Shown piece after piece: positions 35,199 through 45,252 of a stretch of 64,000 bases of DNA. Position 1 is the first letter of the stretch. Each line of letters starts with the position of its first letter. The translations under genes were made by a program, and so were the position numbers. The DNA is from Actinotalea lenta (GTDB lineage Bacteria; Actinomycetota; Actinomycetes; Actinomycetales; Cellulomonadaceae). Under the pieces are notes generated by a model, which did not search any database, was not told where the DNA came from, and was given only the letters and a program-made list of their open reading frames with translations. Where the stretch lies: contig NZ_JAUQYP010000001.1 in assembly GCF_030586465.1 (NCBI RefSeq), positions 310,001-374,000 on the forward strand. The letters run 5' to 3'.

Positions 35199-35561
35199 TC
35201 AGCGCCGGCGCAGGACCGCCTCCACGGCGACCGCCACCAGGCCACCCAGCAGAGCCCCGATCGACGCGAGCCCGAGTCCCACCGCCGCGATCGCCCAGCC
35301 GGCACCCGGCGTCGGTCGGTCCGCCGTGAGGATCGCCAGGACGAGGGTGGCGACCAGCCCCACCACGACACCGGTGACGATGAACGCGCGGTACCGCGGC
35401 ACCCGCCGCACGGTCACCGGGGTCGCGATCCGCTCGAGCTCGGCGAGGTCCGGGACGTCACCGGGCGCACCCTCGGCGCTCTGCGGTCCGCCGGCCGCGG
35501 TCCCCGGCTCGTCCTGCTGCGCGGCGTCGTCGGACGGATGCTGCGTGCTCACGGCCGACAC
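35199..35561 (-). CDS. Two-helix membrane protein of unknown function
   Basis: The product is 120 aa from GTG 35561 (GTG 35552 also possible). A disordered Gln/Asp/Gly-rich start leads to a basic stretch RRVPRYRAFIVTGVVVGLVATLVLAIL and a second helix WAIAAVGLGLASIGALLGGLVAVAVEAVL, ending RRR. Small proteins of this layout next to purine or 'sterol carrier' genes are common in actinobacteria; no role known. Confidence 0.7.
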   Translation of the reverse strand: MSAVSTQHPSDDAAQQDEPGTAAGGPQSAEGAPGDVPDLAELERIATPVTVRRVPRYRAFIVTGVVVGLVATLVLAILTADRPTPGAGWAIAAVGLGLASIGALLGGLVAVAVEAVLRRR

Positions 35562-35623
35562 CCTACGCAGCAGGTGGCCCCCCGCGCCCGACGGGCGTGG
35601 GGGACCACCGCCTGCCGGTCAGC

Positions 35624-37888
35624 TCAGTGCTCGATGGCGCACTGCTGGCCGTTCAGCTCGACCGTCGCCGGCTCGACGAGCCCGTGCCGGGCCTTGCCCA
35701 GCATCAGGAAGGTCGCCGACTCGCCCGGGGACAGGTCGGGGTTCCACCACGGTGCGAGCGCCGTCACGTGCGAGCCGCGCTGCCGCACGGTCGCACCGAT
35801 GCCGAAGCGCACGCGCTCGTGGTTCGTCCAGTCCCAGGTGAGCTTCCAGCCCTGGACCGTCGCGTCGGTGTCGTTGGTCACCCGGACCGAGCTGAGGAAG
35901 GTCCAGCCCGACTGCACCGTCTGGTACTGCACGGTGCAGGGGAACGCGGCGACCGGGATCGTGAACGACGACGTCGTGCCCGTCGACGGCACGCTCACCG
36001 CGACCGCGAGCGGACCGGGCTCGGCGTCGGCCGGGACGGTGAGCTCGACGGTGGCGCGGCCGCTCTCGTCGGTCGTGTCGACGATCGACGGGTCGATGGT
36101 CGCGGTTCCCACCTGCTGCCCGTCCACGGTCAGCACGACCGTGTCACCCTGCCCCTCGGCGTTCGAGAAGAGCAGGGAGGACAGGTCCACGCTGAGGGTC
36201 GACCCCGGCAGGTACCCGTCCGTCGGCGGCTCGGGCAGCACGACGCCGACCGAGCGCTGGGCGAGGTCCGGGCTGACCGGGCTCTTCTCACCGAGGTAGG
36301 CCACCATCGCCTGCAGGTCGATCTGACCGGTGTCGGTGACCTCGGACCCGTCGGCCAGGGTGGCGAAGTTGTCGCCCCCGGCGGCCAGGAACGAGTTGGC
36401 GATCACCCGGTAGGTCGCCGACGTGTCCAGCGGCTGGTCCCCCACCCATGCCTGGGTGATGTGCGAGCCGGCCGCGGCGGTCGGGTCGTACGTGTAGGTC
36501 AGCCCGGCGACCCCGAGCTTGAGGAACGGTCGGCTCGCGCCGTCCGGCTGCCACTGCTCCTCGAGCACCTGGAGCACCTGGGCGCCCGTCAGGTTCTCGG
36601 CCACCAGCGTGTTGGCGAACGGCTGGACGTCGGCCGCCTCCCGATAGGTGACGTTGCCGTCGGGATCGCCCTCACCCGAGGACGCGTACAGCAGGTCCTG
36701 GCGCAGGCCGCCGGGGTTCATGAACGCGATCTGTCCGCCGGCGGACTGGCCCGCCCACAGCTGCACGTCGGCGACCAGGTTGCCCAGGGTCGACTCGCCA
36801 CCCCGGTTCTCCGTGCCGCCGGACTGCACCGCGCGCTTGAGGTCGGCCGTGATGTCGCCCAGCGAGACGCTGCCGGGACCTTCGGCCGCAGCCACGGCGT
36901 CGTCGACGATCGCCTGGACGGTCGGGTCGGCCGGGTAGTTGCCTGCGAGCGGCAGCACCTCGGAGGAGTTGGACGTCACCGTCTTGGTCACCGGGTCCAC
37001 CACGAGCTGCACGTGGTCGACGTTCACGCCGTAGGAGCCGGACTGCACCACCGGCCGCGTCAGGCCGGCCGGCCAACCGTCCACCGGGATCTGGTGGGCG
37101 AACGCCTGGTGGGTGTGCCCGGAGAACACCGCGTCGACGTTGGTGTCCAGGCCCGCCACCAACGTCCCGAACACCGAGTCGTCGGTGGAGTCGGCCAGGT
37201 CGGGCGAGTCGGGGCCCTCGTGCACGAGCAGCACGACGACGTCGGCCTCACCGTTGGCGGTGTCACCGTCGGAGAGCTGGTCGGCCACCGCGTTGACCGA
37301 GTCCACGATCGGCGCGACCCGGAGGGTGGAGATCCCGGCCGGGCTGACCAGCTCGGGCAGGTACTCGGTCACGGCACCGACGAACCCGACGCGGACGCCG
37401 TCGACGTCGGTCACCCAGTACTGGTCGAAGGCGGGCTCGCCGGTCGCGGCTTCGACGAGGTTCGCCGCCAGGTACGGGAAGTCCGCCCGGGGTGCGAGGT
37501 GGTCGTCGACGTCGGTGCGGCCCTTGTCGAACTCGTGGTTGCCCAGTGCGGACACGTCCAGCCCTGCGGCGTTCAGGGCGTCGATGGTCGGGTTGTCGTC
37601 CTGGATGAACGACGTGAAGGTGGACGCCCCCACGTTGTCCCCGGCGGAGACGAACAGGGTGTTCGGGTTGGCGGCCCGGAACTGGCCGATCGCCCCGGCA
37701 AGGACCGCGGCGCCGGCCACCCCGTAGCTCCCGGCCTCGATGCGGCCGTGGAAGTCGTTGATCCCGTACAGGTCGATCGTGACATCGCCGTCGGCCGCTG
37801 ATGCGGCAGGGGCGACGCCCGCGGTGAGCGCCAGGGCTCCCGCGGCCGCAACTGGGAGGCGCCATGGACGGCGCCGAGTGGTGAGCAT
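35624..37888 (-). CDS. Secreted 5'-nucleotidase/UshA-type phosphoesterase with C-terminal CBM2-like domain
   Basis: The product is 754 aa. ATG 37888 has GGAGG 8 bases upstream and gives a signal peptide (RRRPWRLPVAAAGALALTAGVAPAASA). Residues ~35-260 are a calcineurin-like metallophosphoesterase: GINDFHGR, SAGDNVGAS, LGNHEFDKG and SGHTHQAF. Residues ~290-490 are the 5'-nucleotidase C-terminal substrate domain (NLVADVQLW, FMNPGGLRQDLL, IANSFLAAGGDNF). An Ig-like segment follows (~510-650). The last ~105 residues, from FPCTVQYQT to LNGQQCAIEH, are CBM2-like. It likely strips phosphate from external nucleotides. Confidence 0.92.
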   Translation of the reverse strand: MLTTRRRPWRLPVAAAGALALTAGVAPAASAADGDVTIDLYGINDFHGRIEAGSYGVAGAAVLAGAIGQFRAANPNTLFVSAGDNVGASTFTSFIQDDNPTIDALNAAGLDVSALGNHEFDKGRTDVDDHLAPRADFPYLAANLVEAATGEPAFDQYWVTDVDGVRVGFVGAVTEYLPELVSPAGISTLRVAPIVDSVNAVADQLSDGDTANGEADVVVLLVHEGPDSPDLADSTDDSVFGTLVAGLDTNVDAVFSGHTHQAFAHQIPVDGWPAGLTRPVVQSGSYGVNVDHVQLVVDPVTKTVTSNSSEVLPLAGNYPADPTVQAIVDDAVAAAEGPGSVSLGDITADLKRAVQSGGTENRGGESTLGNLVADVQLWAGQSAGGQIAFMNPGGLRQDLLYASSGEGDPDGNVTYREAADVQPFANTLVAENLTGAQVLQVLEEQWQPDGASRPFLKLGVAGLTYTYDPTAAAGSHITQAWVGDQPLDTSATYRVIANSFLAAGGDNFATLADGSEVTDTGQIDLQAMVAYLGEKSPVSPDLAQRSVGVVLPEPPTDGYLPGSTLSVDLSSLLFSNAEGQGDTVVLTVDGQQVGTATIDPSIVDTTDESGRATVELTVPADAEPGPLAVAVSVPSTGTTSSFTIPVAAFPCTVQYQTVQSGWTFLSSVRVTNDTDATVQGWKLTWDWTNHERVRFGIGATVRQRGSHVTALAPWWNPDLSPGESATFLMLGKARHGLVEPATVELNGQQCAIEH

Positions 37889-38092
37889 CAGCACGGACCT
37901 CCGTGGACGCGGCGCCACCGCTGGGCGGGCGCCGCTCAGTGGTTGGTGGTGGGCGGCGGACCCCGCCCGATCGCAACCTAGACACCGGCGGACGCCTTGA
38001 CCAGGTTTCTGCACGAACGTCCCGACATGGGTGCTGGACCGTCTCGAAAACGGCGAGCGCCGTGCGGCCGGCAGCCACCCGCCGCCGATGCC

Positions 38093-38470
38093 TCAGCGGC
38101 GCCGAGCAGCCTGGAGGGGCAGGTAGTCACGCAGGTCGGCGCGCTCACCGGACGCCGACACCCGGCCGTCGGCCACCGCGTCGGTCCACGCGACGCCGCC
38201 CGTCACGAGGCCCAGCCACGTGGCAGGGTCAGTCTCCACGACGTTCGGAGGCGTGCCGCGCGTGTGCCGCGGGCCCGGCACCGCCTGCACCGCACCGTCC
38301 GGCGGTACCCGGACCTCCACGGCGTGCCCGGGCGCCACGTCGGCGAGCTCCTCGAGCGTGAACCGGACCGCGGTGCGCACGGTGCCGCGCGCGCAGGCGT
38401 CCGGGTCCTCGACCCAGGCGCGCAGCGCAGCACGCCCCTCGGCGGGGTCGGTACGGCGTCGCGCTGGCAC
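38093..38470 (-). CDS. Sterol carrier-family (SCP2-like) protein
   Basis: The product is 125 aa from GTG 38470 (GTG 38506 is an alternative). The core is RTAVRFTLEELADVAPGHAVEVRVPPDGAVQAVPGPRHTRGTPPNVVETDPATWLGLVTGGVAWTDAVADGRVSASGERADLRDYLPL, the actinobacterial 'sterol carrier family' pattern of a lipid-binding fold with the 'ASG.RADL' turn. It follows purL on the same strand, 52 bases after its stop, a conserved linkage. Function unproven. Confidence 0.82.
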   Translation of the reverse strand: MPARRRTDPAEGRAALRAWVEDPDACARGTVRTAVRFTLEELADVAPGHAVEVRVPPDGAVQAVPGPRHTRGTPPNVVETDPATWLGLVTGGVAWTDAVADGRVSASGERADLRDYLPLQAARRR

Positions 38471-38522
38471 GCCCCGATTCTGCCGCGTGCCGGCACCCGC
38501 GCCCACCCGCGAGCGCGGCCCC

Positions 38523-40904
38523 TCAGGCGAAGTGCGCGGGCAACGTCCTGCGGGACGCCTCGACGAGGTCGGCCAGCGGCACGCGGAACAGACCGTCGAC
38601 CACCAGGGCCGGGCCGTCCGCGCCGTCGGGGGCGTCGGGGTCCACCTCGTCGGTGACGCCGATCGCGAGCGCCGGCACCCCGCGCGCCGTGCACAGGTCC
38701 TGGAAACGCACCTCCTCGGTGCGGGGAACCGCGACCACGGCGCGGGCGGTCGACTCGCTGAACAGTGCCTCGAACGGGGTGATCCGATCCCGGGTGCACA
38801 GCTCGGCCAGCCGGATCCGCGCGCCGGTGCCGAACCGGGTGCACGCCTCGGCCAGGGCTATGGCCAGACCGCCCTCGGACAGGTCGTGCGCGGCGTCGAC
38901 CAGCGTGTCCCGGGCCGCGTTGACCAGCACACCGGCGAGCGCGCGCTCGGCGGCGAGGTCGACCGTCGGCGGGGTGCCGCCCAGGTGGGAGTGCACCACG
39001 TCGGCCCAGGCCGAGCCGTCCAGCTCCCCGCGGGTGGTCCCCAGCAGGTAGATCACCTGGCCGGGGGTGCGCCAGCCGGACGGGGTCACGCGCCGCACGT
39101 CGTCGACGACGCCCAGGACCCCGACGACCGGCGTCGGGTGGATCGAGGCGTCGACGCCGCCGGGCTCGCCGCTGGTGTTGTAGAGCGAGACGTTGCCGCC
39201 CGTCACCGGCACGGCGAGGTCACGGCACGCATCGGCGAGCCCGGTGACGACCTGCACCAGCTGCCACATGGAGTCCGGGTGCTCCGGGGTGCCGAGGTTG
39301 AGGCAGTCGGTCACGGCCATCGGCCGGGCACCCACCGTGGCGACGTTGCGGTACGCCTCGGCGAGCGCGAGCTGGGCGCCCGCGTACGGGTCGAGCTTGG
39401 CGTACCGGCCGTTGGCGTCCGTCGAGAGCGCGACCCCGAGCCCCGTGGCCTCGTCGACCCGGACCACGCCGGCGTCGTCGGGCTGGGCGAGCGCGGTGTT
39501 GCCCTGCACGAACCGGTCGTACTGGTCGGTCACCCACGCCTTCGAGGAGAGGTTGGGCGAGGCGAGGAGGGTGAGCAGCGTCGCGCGCAGGTCCGCCCCG
39601 GAGGCTGGTCGCGAGCGACGATCGCGGCCGGCGTCCCCGGAGATCGTGTCCGCCTGGAGATCGTCCTGCCACGCAGGGCGTGCGTACGGACGGTCGTACA
39701 CCGGGGAGTCGACCGCGACGGTGCGCGGCTCGACGTCCACGATCCGGCGGCCGTGGTGGTCGATGGTGAGGCGTCCGGTGTCGGTCACCTCGCCGATCAC
39801 GGCGGTCTCCACGTCCCACTTCGCGGTGATCGCGGTGAACTCCTCGAGCCGGTCGGGGCGGACGATCGCCATCATCCGCTCCTGGGACTCCGACATGAGG
39901 ATCTCGCCGGCCGTCAAGGTCGGGTCGCGCAGCAGCACGTTCTCGAGGTCGACGTGCATGCCGCCGTCACCCGCGGACGCCATCTCGCTCGTCGCGCAGG
40001 AGATGCCCGCCGCGCCGAGGTCCTGGATGCCCTCGACCACCCCCGCGGCGTACAGCTCGAGGCAGCACTCGATGAGCACCTTCTCCATGAACGGGTCGCC
40101 CACCTGGACGCTCGGCCGCTTGGACGGCTTGGAGTCGTCGAACGTCTCGCTCGCCAGGATCGACGCGCCGCCGATGCCGTCGCCGCCGGTGCGGGCGCCG
40201 AACAGGATCACCTTGTTGCCGGCACCGCGTGCGGCGGCAGTCTGCAGCTCGTCGTGCCGCAGCACGCCCAGGCACAGCGCGTTGACCAGCGGGTTGCCCT
40301 GGTAGGCCGGGTCGAACACCACCTCGCCGCCGATGTTCGGCAGGCCCAGGCTGTTGCCGTAGCCGCCGACCCCGGAGACCACCCCGTGCACGACGCGCGC
40401 CGTGTCCGGGTGGTCGACGGCCCCGAACCGCAGCTGGTCCATCACCGCGACCGGGCGCGCGCCCATCGCCATGATGTCGCGCACGATCCCGCCGACCCCG
40501 GTGGCCGCACCCTGGTAGGGCTCGACGAAGCTCGGGTGGTTGTGGGACTCGACCTTGAACGTCACAGCCCAGCCGTCACCGATGTCGACGACGCCGGCGT
40601 TCTCGCCCATGCCGGCCAGCAGGTGCTCGCGCATGGCTTCGGTGGTCTTGGTGCCGAACTGGCGCAGGTGCAGCTTGGAGGACTTGTACGAGCAGTGCTC
40701 GGACCACATCACGGAGTACATCGCGAGCTCCGCGGTGGTCGGGCGACGACCGAGCAGCCCGACGATGCGCTCGTACTCGTCCGCCTTGAGGCCCAGCTCC
40801 GCCCAGGGCATCGCCTGGTCGGACGTGGCCGCGGCGTGCTCGACGGTGTCGTAGGCCTGGTCGGGAGCCGGAGCCTGGTCGGGAGCCTGCTCAGGGGTGC
40901 TCAT
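38523..40904 (-). CDS. purL: Phosphoribosylformylglycinamidine synthase subunit II
   Basis: The product is 793 aa from ATG 40904. This is the small PurL form that works with PurQ and PurS (both genes are at 53-54 kb). Typical blocks: [98 protein letters not shown] and [21 protein letters not shown] Gln/Ala/Pro-rich N-terminal extension precedes the core. It converts FGAR to FGAM. Confidence 0.95.
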   Translation of the reverse strand: MSTPEQAPDQAPAPDQAYDTVEHAAATSDQAMPWAELGLKADEYERIVGLLGRRPTTAELAMYSVMWSEHCSYKSSKLHLRQFGTKTTEAMREHLLAGMGENAGVVDIGDGWAVTFKVESHNHPSFVEPYQGAATGVGGIVRDIMAMGARPVAVMDQLRFGAVDHPDTARVVHGVVSGVGGYGNSLGLPNIGGEVVFDPAYQGNPLVNALCLGVLRHDELQTAAARGAGNKVILFGARTGGDGIGGASILASETFDDSKPSKRPSVQVGDPFMEKVLIECCLELYAAGVVEGIQDLGAAGISCATSEMASAGDGGMHVDLENVLLRDPTLTAGEILMSESQERMMAIVRPDRLEEFTAITAKWDVETAVIGEVTDTGRLTIDHHGRRIVDVEPRTVAVDSPVYDRPYARPAWQDDLQADTISGDAGRDRRSRPASGADLRATLLTLLASPNLSSKAWVTDQYDRFVQGNTALAQPDDAGVVRVDEATGLGVALSTDANGRYAKLDPYAGAQLALAEAYRNVATVGARPMAVTDCLNLGTPEHPDSMWQLVQVVTGLADACRDLAVPVTGGNVSLYNTSGEPGGVDASIHPTPVVGVLGVVDDVRRVTPSGWRTPGQVIYLLGTTRGELDGSAWADVVHSHLGGTPPTVDLAAERALAGVLVNAARDTLVDAAHDLSEGGLAIALAEACTRFGTGARIRLAELCTRDRITPFEALFSESTARAVVAVPRTEEVRFQDLCTARGVPALAIGVTDEVDPDAPDGADGPALVVDGLFRVPLADLVEASRRTLPAHFA

Positions 40905-41138
40905 CGGTTGCGGTCGTCCCCAACGTCGCAGTGGCGCTGACGGAGGTCAGGCTACCCGGGCGCGGTCGCCGCCAGTCCCGGCGTCTCGGTACCACCCTCC
41001 CCGACTCGCGTCCTGGTCGGAGACTCGGGCATGACCCAGGGCATGGAGGCGTCCCGCCAGCGCCTCGAGAACCCCGGCCTGACGGGCGCCGCGGGTGCGG
41101 CACTCGCGCGCGCCCACGGCGGCCAGCACACTGTGACG

Positions 41139-42212
41139 ATGGAGCTGCCGGTGATGCCGCCCGTACGCCCGATGCTGGCCAAGGCGGTCCCCGACATCCC
41201 CCCTGGCCAGCACTACGAGCCCAAGTGGGACGGGTTCCGGGCGATCGTCTACCGAGACGGCGGGGAGGTCGAGATCGGCAGCCGGAACACCAAGCCCATC
41301 ACGCGGTACTTCCCCGAGGTCGTGGCCGCCGTGCTCCGTGAGCTGCCGGATCGCTGCGTCGTGGACGGCGAGATCGTCATCGCCACGCCGGACGCCGCGG
41401 CGCTGGACTTCGAGGCGCTGCTGCAGCGCATCCACCCGGCCGAGTCGCGCGTCCGGCTGCTCGCCCAGCGGACCCCGGCCGTCCTGGTGGCGTTCGACCT
41501 GCTCGCGCTCGACGACGAGGACTGCACGGTCCTGCCGTACGCCGAGCGCCGCGCACGCCTGGAGGCCGCGGTCCCCGGCACGGGGCCCGGCGTCTACCGC
41601 ACCCCGATGACCACCGACCTGACCGAGGCGCAGCGCTGGTTCGAGGCGTTCGAGGGTGCCGGCCTGGACGGCGTCGTCGCCAAGCGCGCGGACCTCACCT
41701 ACCAGCCCGACAAGCGGGTGATGTCCAAGATCAAGCACGAGCGCACCGCGGACTGCGTCGTGGCGGGGTACCGGACGCACAAGACGGACGACCACGCCGT
41801 CGGCTCGCTGCTGCTGGGGCTGTACGACGACGCGGGGCACCTGGCGTCGGTCGGGGTCACGTCGAGCTTCCCGATGGCCCGCCGACGCGAGCTGTTCGAC
41901 GACCTCCAGCCCCTGGTCGCCACCGGGGCGGATCTCGACGCGCACCCGTGGACGGAGGCTGCGCAGGCGTCCGGCTCCCGCACCCCCCGCGAGGCGGAAG
42001 GGTCGCGGTGGAACGCCGGGAAGGACCTCTCGTTCACCCCGCTGCGGCCGGAGCGGGTCGTCGAGGTGCGCTACGACCACATGGAGGGTCCCCGCTTCCG
42101 GCACACCACCCAGCTGGTGCGGTGGCGCCCGGACCGGGACCCCACGAGCTGCACGTATGCCCAGCTCGAGACTCCGGTCGGCTTCGACCTCGCCCAGGTC
42201 CTGGCGGGCTGA
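41139..42212 (+). CDS. Short ATP-dependent DNA ligase (LigC-like)
   Basis: The product is 357 aa from ATG 41139 (MELPVMPPVRPMLAKAV), the family's usual start; ATG 41031 is in frame but unlikely. Motif I is Lys29 in EPKWDGFRAIVYRDG; DGEIVI (motif III), VVAFDLLAL, GLDGVVAKR (motif IV) and SKIKHERTADCVVAGYR (motif V) follow. A C-terminal OB domain completes the protein. Length matches mycobacterial LigC (about 350 aa), a repair ligase without the LigD polymerase/nuclease domains. No ku gene in the window. Confidence 0.88.
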   Translation: MELPVMPPVRPMLAKAVPDIPPGQHYEPKWDGFRAIVYRDGGEVEIGSRNTKPITRYFPEVVAAVLRELPDRCVVDGEIVIATPDAAALDFEALLQRIHPAESRVRLLAQRTPAVLVAFDLLALDDEDCTVLPYAERRARLEAAVPGTGPGVYRTPMTTDLTEAQRWFEAFEGAGLDGVVAKRADLTYQPDKRVMSKIKHERTADCVVAGYRTHKTDDHAVGSLLLGLYDDAGHLASVGVTSSFPMARRRELFDDLQPLVATGADLDAHPWTEAAQASGSRTPREAEGSRWNAGKDLSFTPLRPERVVEVRYDHMEGPRFRHTTQLVRWRPDRDPTSCTYAQLETPVGFDLAQVLAG

Positions 42213-42232
42213 CCGCGACCCGGCGGCGCGGG

Positions 42233-44296
42233 TCAGCGACGCTGAGGCTTGGGCTCGGGGCGCGGAGCGGAGCCGCTCGCGCGCTCGGCTCGGGCGTGCG
42301 CGCGGGCCTCGTCCTGGCGCGCCGCCTCAGCACCGCTCGCGATCGCGGCACGCACGTGCTCGGGGCCGTACCCGAAGGCGTCCACCAGGTCCTGGGCGTG
42401 CGGGCGCAGCCGCTCGAGCAGCCGGTCCACGTAGGGCGCGACCACCCGCGCTCGCCCGGCCGACAGCCGCCCGTGGATGAGGTACCACGCCAGGTTCTGC
42501 TCGATCAGGGTGAGGCCGAAGAGGTCCCGCAGCCACGTCAGCACGCGCCGCGTACCGGCGTCCTCGACCTTCGCCAGGCCCGCCGTGAACGCCTCCCACT
42601 GCAGCAGGTCGGCGTGCGCCCGGGCGGCGTCGACCATCTGGTGCTGGTGCGCGTTGAGCAGCTCCGCCGCCTCGGAGCGGGACGCCTTGCCCGCCGGGCG
42701 GAGCGCACCGGCGAGCTCGGTGACCATGGTCTCGACGCGGTCGGTGAGCAGCTCGCGCTGCGCCTCGGTGGAGCGCAGCTGGCCCACCGAGCGCCGCGCG
42801 TCGCCCCCGTCGGCGAGGGTCTGCACGACACGGGTCAGCGGGGTCCGGTGCAGCGCGACGTCGGCGGCACGCTCGGCGACGAGCCGCGCCATGGTCCCGG
42901 CGTCGACGTTCGCGAGCTCCTTGGCGACGTCCGCGAGCAGCCGCTTGGCCACCAGCTGGAGCAGGACGGTGTTGTCGCCCTCGAAGGTGACGTACACGTC
43001 CAGGTCCGCGCGCAGCGAGGTGAGCCGGTTCTCGGTGAGGTAGCCCGCGCCGCCGCACGCCTCGCGGGCAGCCTGCAGCGTGTCCAGCGCGTGCCAGGTC
43101 GACGCGGACTTCAGGGCTGCCGCGATCGTCTCCAGGTCCTGGCGGTCCTCGTCGGTGTCGGCGCGTCCGGAGAACACGTCGTCGAACGTGGCCAGCAGCC
43201 GCTCGTGCGCGAACGCCTGGGCGTAGGTCTGGGCCAGCCTCGGCAGCAGGCGGCGCTGGTGCTCCTGACGGTCCAGCAGCACGACCTCGTCGGTGTCCGA
43301 GGCCGCGGTGAACTGGCGACGCTGGTTGGCGTACGTGACCGCGATGATCAGTGCGAGCTTGCTCGCGTTGACCGCGGCGCCGTCCAGCGACACCCGGCCC
43401 TGGACGAGGGTCGACAGCATCGTGAAGAAGCGCCTGCCCGGGCTCGCGATCGGCGAGGAGTAGCTTCCGTCGGCGGCGACGTCGCCGTACCTGTTCAGCA
43501 GGTCCCGACGGGGCACCCGGACATGGTCGAAGTGCAGCCGGCCGTTGTCGATGCCGTTGAGCCCACCCTTGAGCCCGTCGTCGTCACCGCCGACGCCCGG
43601 GAGGAACCCCCCGGTCCGCGGGTCGCGGATCGGCACGTAGAACGCGTGCACGCCGTGGTTGACCGGCCCGCCGTCCGCCGGTGTGACGAGCTGGGCGAAC
43701 ACCACGGCGGCGTGCCCGTGCAGGGCAGCGTTTCCCAGGTAGTCCTTCCACGCCGCCCGGAACGGGGTGTGGAGGACGAACTCCTCGGTCGCGGGGTCGT
43801 AGGTCGCGGTGGTCGCGATGCTCGCGACGTCCGAGCCGTGCCCGGTCTCGGTCATCGCGAACGCTCCCGGCACCTCCAGCGACATCGCCCCCGGCAGCAG
43901 CCGGTGGTGGTGGTCCTGCGTGCCCAGGTGCAGCAGCGCGGAGGCGAACAGCCCCCACTGCACCCCGGACTTGATCTGCAGCGAGGGGTCCGCGGCGACC
44001 AGCTCCTCGAACCGCGCGAGCGAACCCCCGTGGTCGTCGGCACCCCCGAGCTCGGTCGGGAACGCGCGCAGCACCTCTCCCTCGGCGACCAGCAGCCTGA
44101 GCTGGTCCAGTACCCGTTCGCGGTGCTCGGTGAGCGAGAGGCCATCCACCTTGTGGAACCGCGGATCGGTGATCAGGTCCCGGGTCGCACGGCGCAGGTC
44201 ACCCCATCGTCCGAGCACGACCCGCTCGAGCGCGGCGACGTCCACGGCCGCCTCGGGCGCGGTGGCCTGCGCGCGGTCTGTCACGGGTGCGGTCAT
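42233..44296 (-). CDS. Acyl-CoA dehydrogenase/oxidase family protein
   Basis: The product is 687 aa; GAGGAG is 6 bases before ATG 44296, which overlaps the TetR stop (ATGA). It is a long ACAD with the acyl-CoA oxidase layout: ELGGADDHGGSLARFEEL, GAFAMTETGHGSDVASIATTATYD (FAD/substrate loop), NGIDNGRLHFDHVRVPRRDLLNRYGDVA, ALDTLQAAREACGGAGYLTENRLTSLRADLDVYVTFEGDNTVLLQLVAK and a C-terminal helical domain. Likely FAD-dependent first step of fatty acid beta-oxidation. Coupled to the TetR gene. Confidence 0.9.
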   Translation of the reverse strand: MTAPVTDRAQATAPEAAVDVAALERVVLGRWGDLRRATRDLITDPRFHKVDGLSLTEHRERVLDQLRLLVAEGEVLRAFPTELGGADDHGGSLARFEELVAADPSLQIKSGVQWGLFASALLHLGTQDHHHRLLPGAMSLEVPGAFAMTETGHGSDVASIATTATYDPATEEFVLHTPFRAAWKDYLGNAALHGHAAVVFAQLVTPADGGPVNHGVHAFYVPIRDPRTGGFLPGVGGDDDGLKGGLNGIDNGRLHFDHVRVPRRDLLNRYGDVAADGSYSSPIASPGRRFFTMLSTLVQGRVSLDGAAVNASKLALIIAVTYANQRRQFTAASDTDEVVLLDRQEHQRRLLPRLAQTYAQAFAHERLLATFDDVFSGRADTDEDRQDLETIAAALKSASTWHALDTLQAAREACGGAGYLTENRLTSLRADLDVYVTFEGDNTVLLQLVAKRLLADVAKELANVDAGTMARLVAERAADVALHRTPLTRVVQTLADGGDARRSVGQLRSTEAQRELLTDRVETMVTELAGALRPAGKASRSEAAELLNAHQHQMVDAARAHADLLQWEAFTAGLAKVEDAGTRRVLTWLRDLFGLTLIEQNLAWYLIHGRLSAGRARVVAPYVDRLLERLRPHAQDLVDAFGYGPEHVRAAIASGAEAARQDEARAHARAERASGSAPRPEPKPQRR

Positions 44297-45033
44297 GACG
44301 GCTCCTCGTCCTCGAGAGCCGGGGTGCCCGGCGACATCCCCGGCAGGTTTCGTGCGAGCGCGCTGACCGGTCCGGTCCACAGCCAGGCGGTCACGCGCTC
44401 GGCGAGCTCCTCGCGGCTCGGCGCGTCCTGTTCGCTGCGGTGCCCGAGCCACCACTCGCCCGCACCGCGGACGAAGCCCACGGCTCCGCTGCCCCACAGG
44501 TCCGCCATGGCGGCGGGCTCGTCGCCGTCGGCGCCCGCCACCAGCCGGGCGAACGGTTGGGCGACGAGCGTCGCCACCGCGTCCATGAAGTGTCCCAGCG
44601 GGGCCGACGCGCTCTCGCCGCCCGGCCGGGTGACGAACCAGTAGACGTTCGGGGATGCCTCGATCATCGCCAGGTACGCGTCGATCATGGCGCGCAGCGC
44701 TCCGCGGGGCGTCGAGGCCTCCCGGCTCGCGACGTCGAGCGCCGCGTGGATGTCGGTGACCACGGCCTGCCCGACGGCGGCCTGCAGGCCGGGCTTGTCG
44801 ATGAAGTAGCGGTACACGATCGACTTGGAGGTCCCGGCCGCGGCAGCGATCTCCTCCATGGACACGTCGGGCCCCAGTCGGTGGACCGCCCGTCGTGCCG
44901 CGCGGGCGAGCTCGGAGCGGCGGGCGGACCGGTGCTCGGCCCACCGGGTCGAGCGCCCGTCCGAACCGATTCGAGGCGCGTCGGACCCCCGCTCCCGCGG
45001 GGCTCCCTCGGTCGTCCGCTCTGATCGACTCAC
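44293..45033 (-). CDS. TetR-family transcription regulator
   Basis: The product is 246 aa from GTG 45033 (no strong ribosome site; the mRNA may be near-leaderless). HTH: RAVHRLGPDVSMEEIAAAAGTSKSIVYRYFIDKPGLQAAVGQAV, then a helical ligand-binding domain. It is coupled to an acyl-CoA dehydrogenase gene, so an acyl-CoA-responsive repressor of beta-oxidation is the likely role. An operator-like sequence abuts its start and recurs before the thiolase operon. Confidence 0.9.
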   Translation of the reverse strand: MSRSERTTEGAPRERGSDAPRIGSDGRSTRWAEHRSARRSELARAARRAVHRLGPDVSMEEIAAAAGTSKSIVYRYFIDKPGLQAAVGQAVVTDIHAALDVASREASTPRGALRAMIDAYLAMIEASPNVYWFVTRPGGESASAPLGHFMDAVATLVAQPFARLVAGADGDEPAAMADLWGSGAVGFVRGAGEWWLGHRSEQDAPSREELAERVTAWLWTGPVSALARNLPGMSPGTPALEDEEPS

Positions 45034-45034
45034 A

Positions 45035-45063
45035 GTACCGACGGTATCAAGTACCCGTAGTTT
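45035..45063. promoter_or_regulatory. Candidate TetR operator at the tetR start
   Basis: TACCGACGGTA (45036-45046) is a perfect 11-bp palindrome, followed by GGTATCAAGTACC with GGTA/TACC half-sites. The first 21 bases match 48830-48850 at 18 positions. It sits 2 bases before the GTG of the regulator, where bound protein would block transcription or translation. Confidence 0.6.
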
Positions 45064-45116
45064 CGGGCACACCCTCCCGGCCGTCGCCGTGATGGGAGCG
45101 GTCCCATCGCCGTGGC

Positions 45117-45130
45117 TGCAATCGCTTGCA
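45117..45130. promoter_or_regulatory. Candidate LacI-type operator for the sugar ABC operon
   Basis: TGCAATCGCTTGCA has TGCAA/TTGCA arms around a central CG, the form of LacI-family operators such as AglR/CebR/MalR. It lies 123 bp before the binding-protein start. A second inverted repeat, GATGGGA/TCCCATC (45091-45108), lies just upstream. No LacI regulator gene with an HTH is in the window. Confidence 0.55.
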
Positions 45131-45252
45131 ATCGTTACCGAAGCGTGTCCTGACCGCCTTGCCCAGCCCGAGTGGGCGGGCAATGATCGGGAATGTTCAC
45201 CCCCGTGCGGACTCGTCCGCGTCGGGACAACGAAGTCAGACGAGGAGAGAAC

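Noticed and set aside
35597-37801. A 734-codon plus-strand frame opposite the nucleotidase gene
   Set aside because: Composition (Arg, Val, His, Gly) is that of GC-rich antisense; the minus strand has signal peptide and UshA motifs.
41948-44644. A long plus-strand frame (898 codons) over the acyl-CoA dehydrogenase gene
   Set aside because: No recognisable protein features; the minus strand encodes an intact ACAD.
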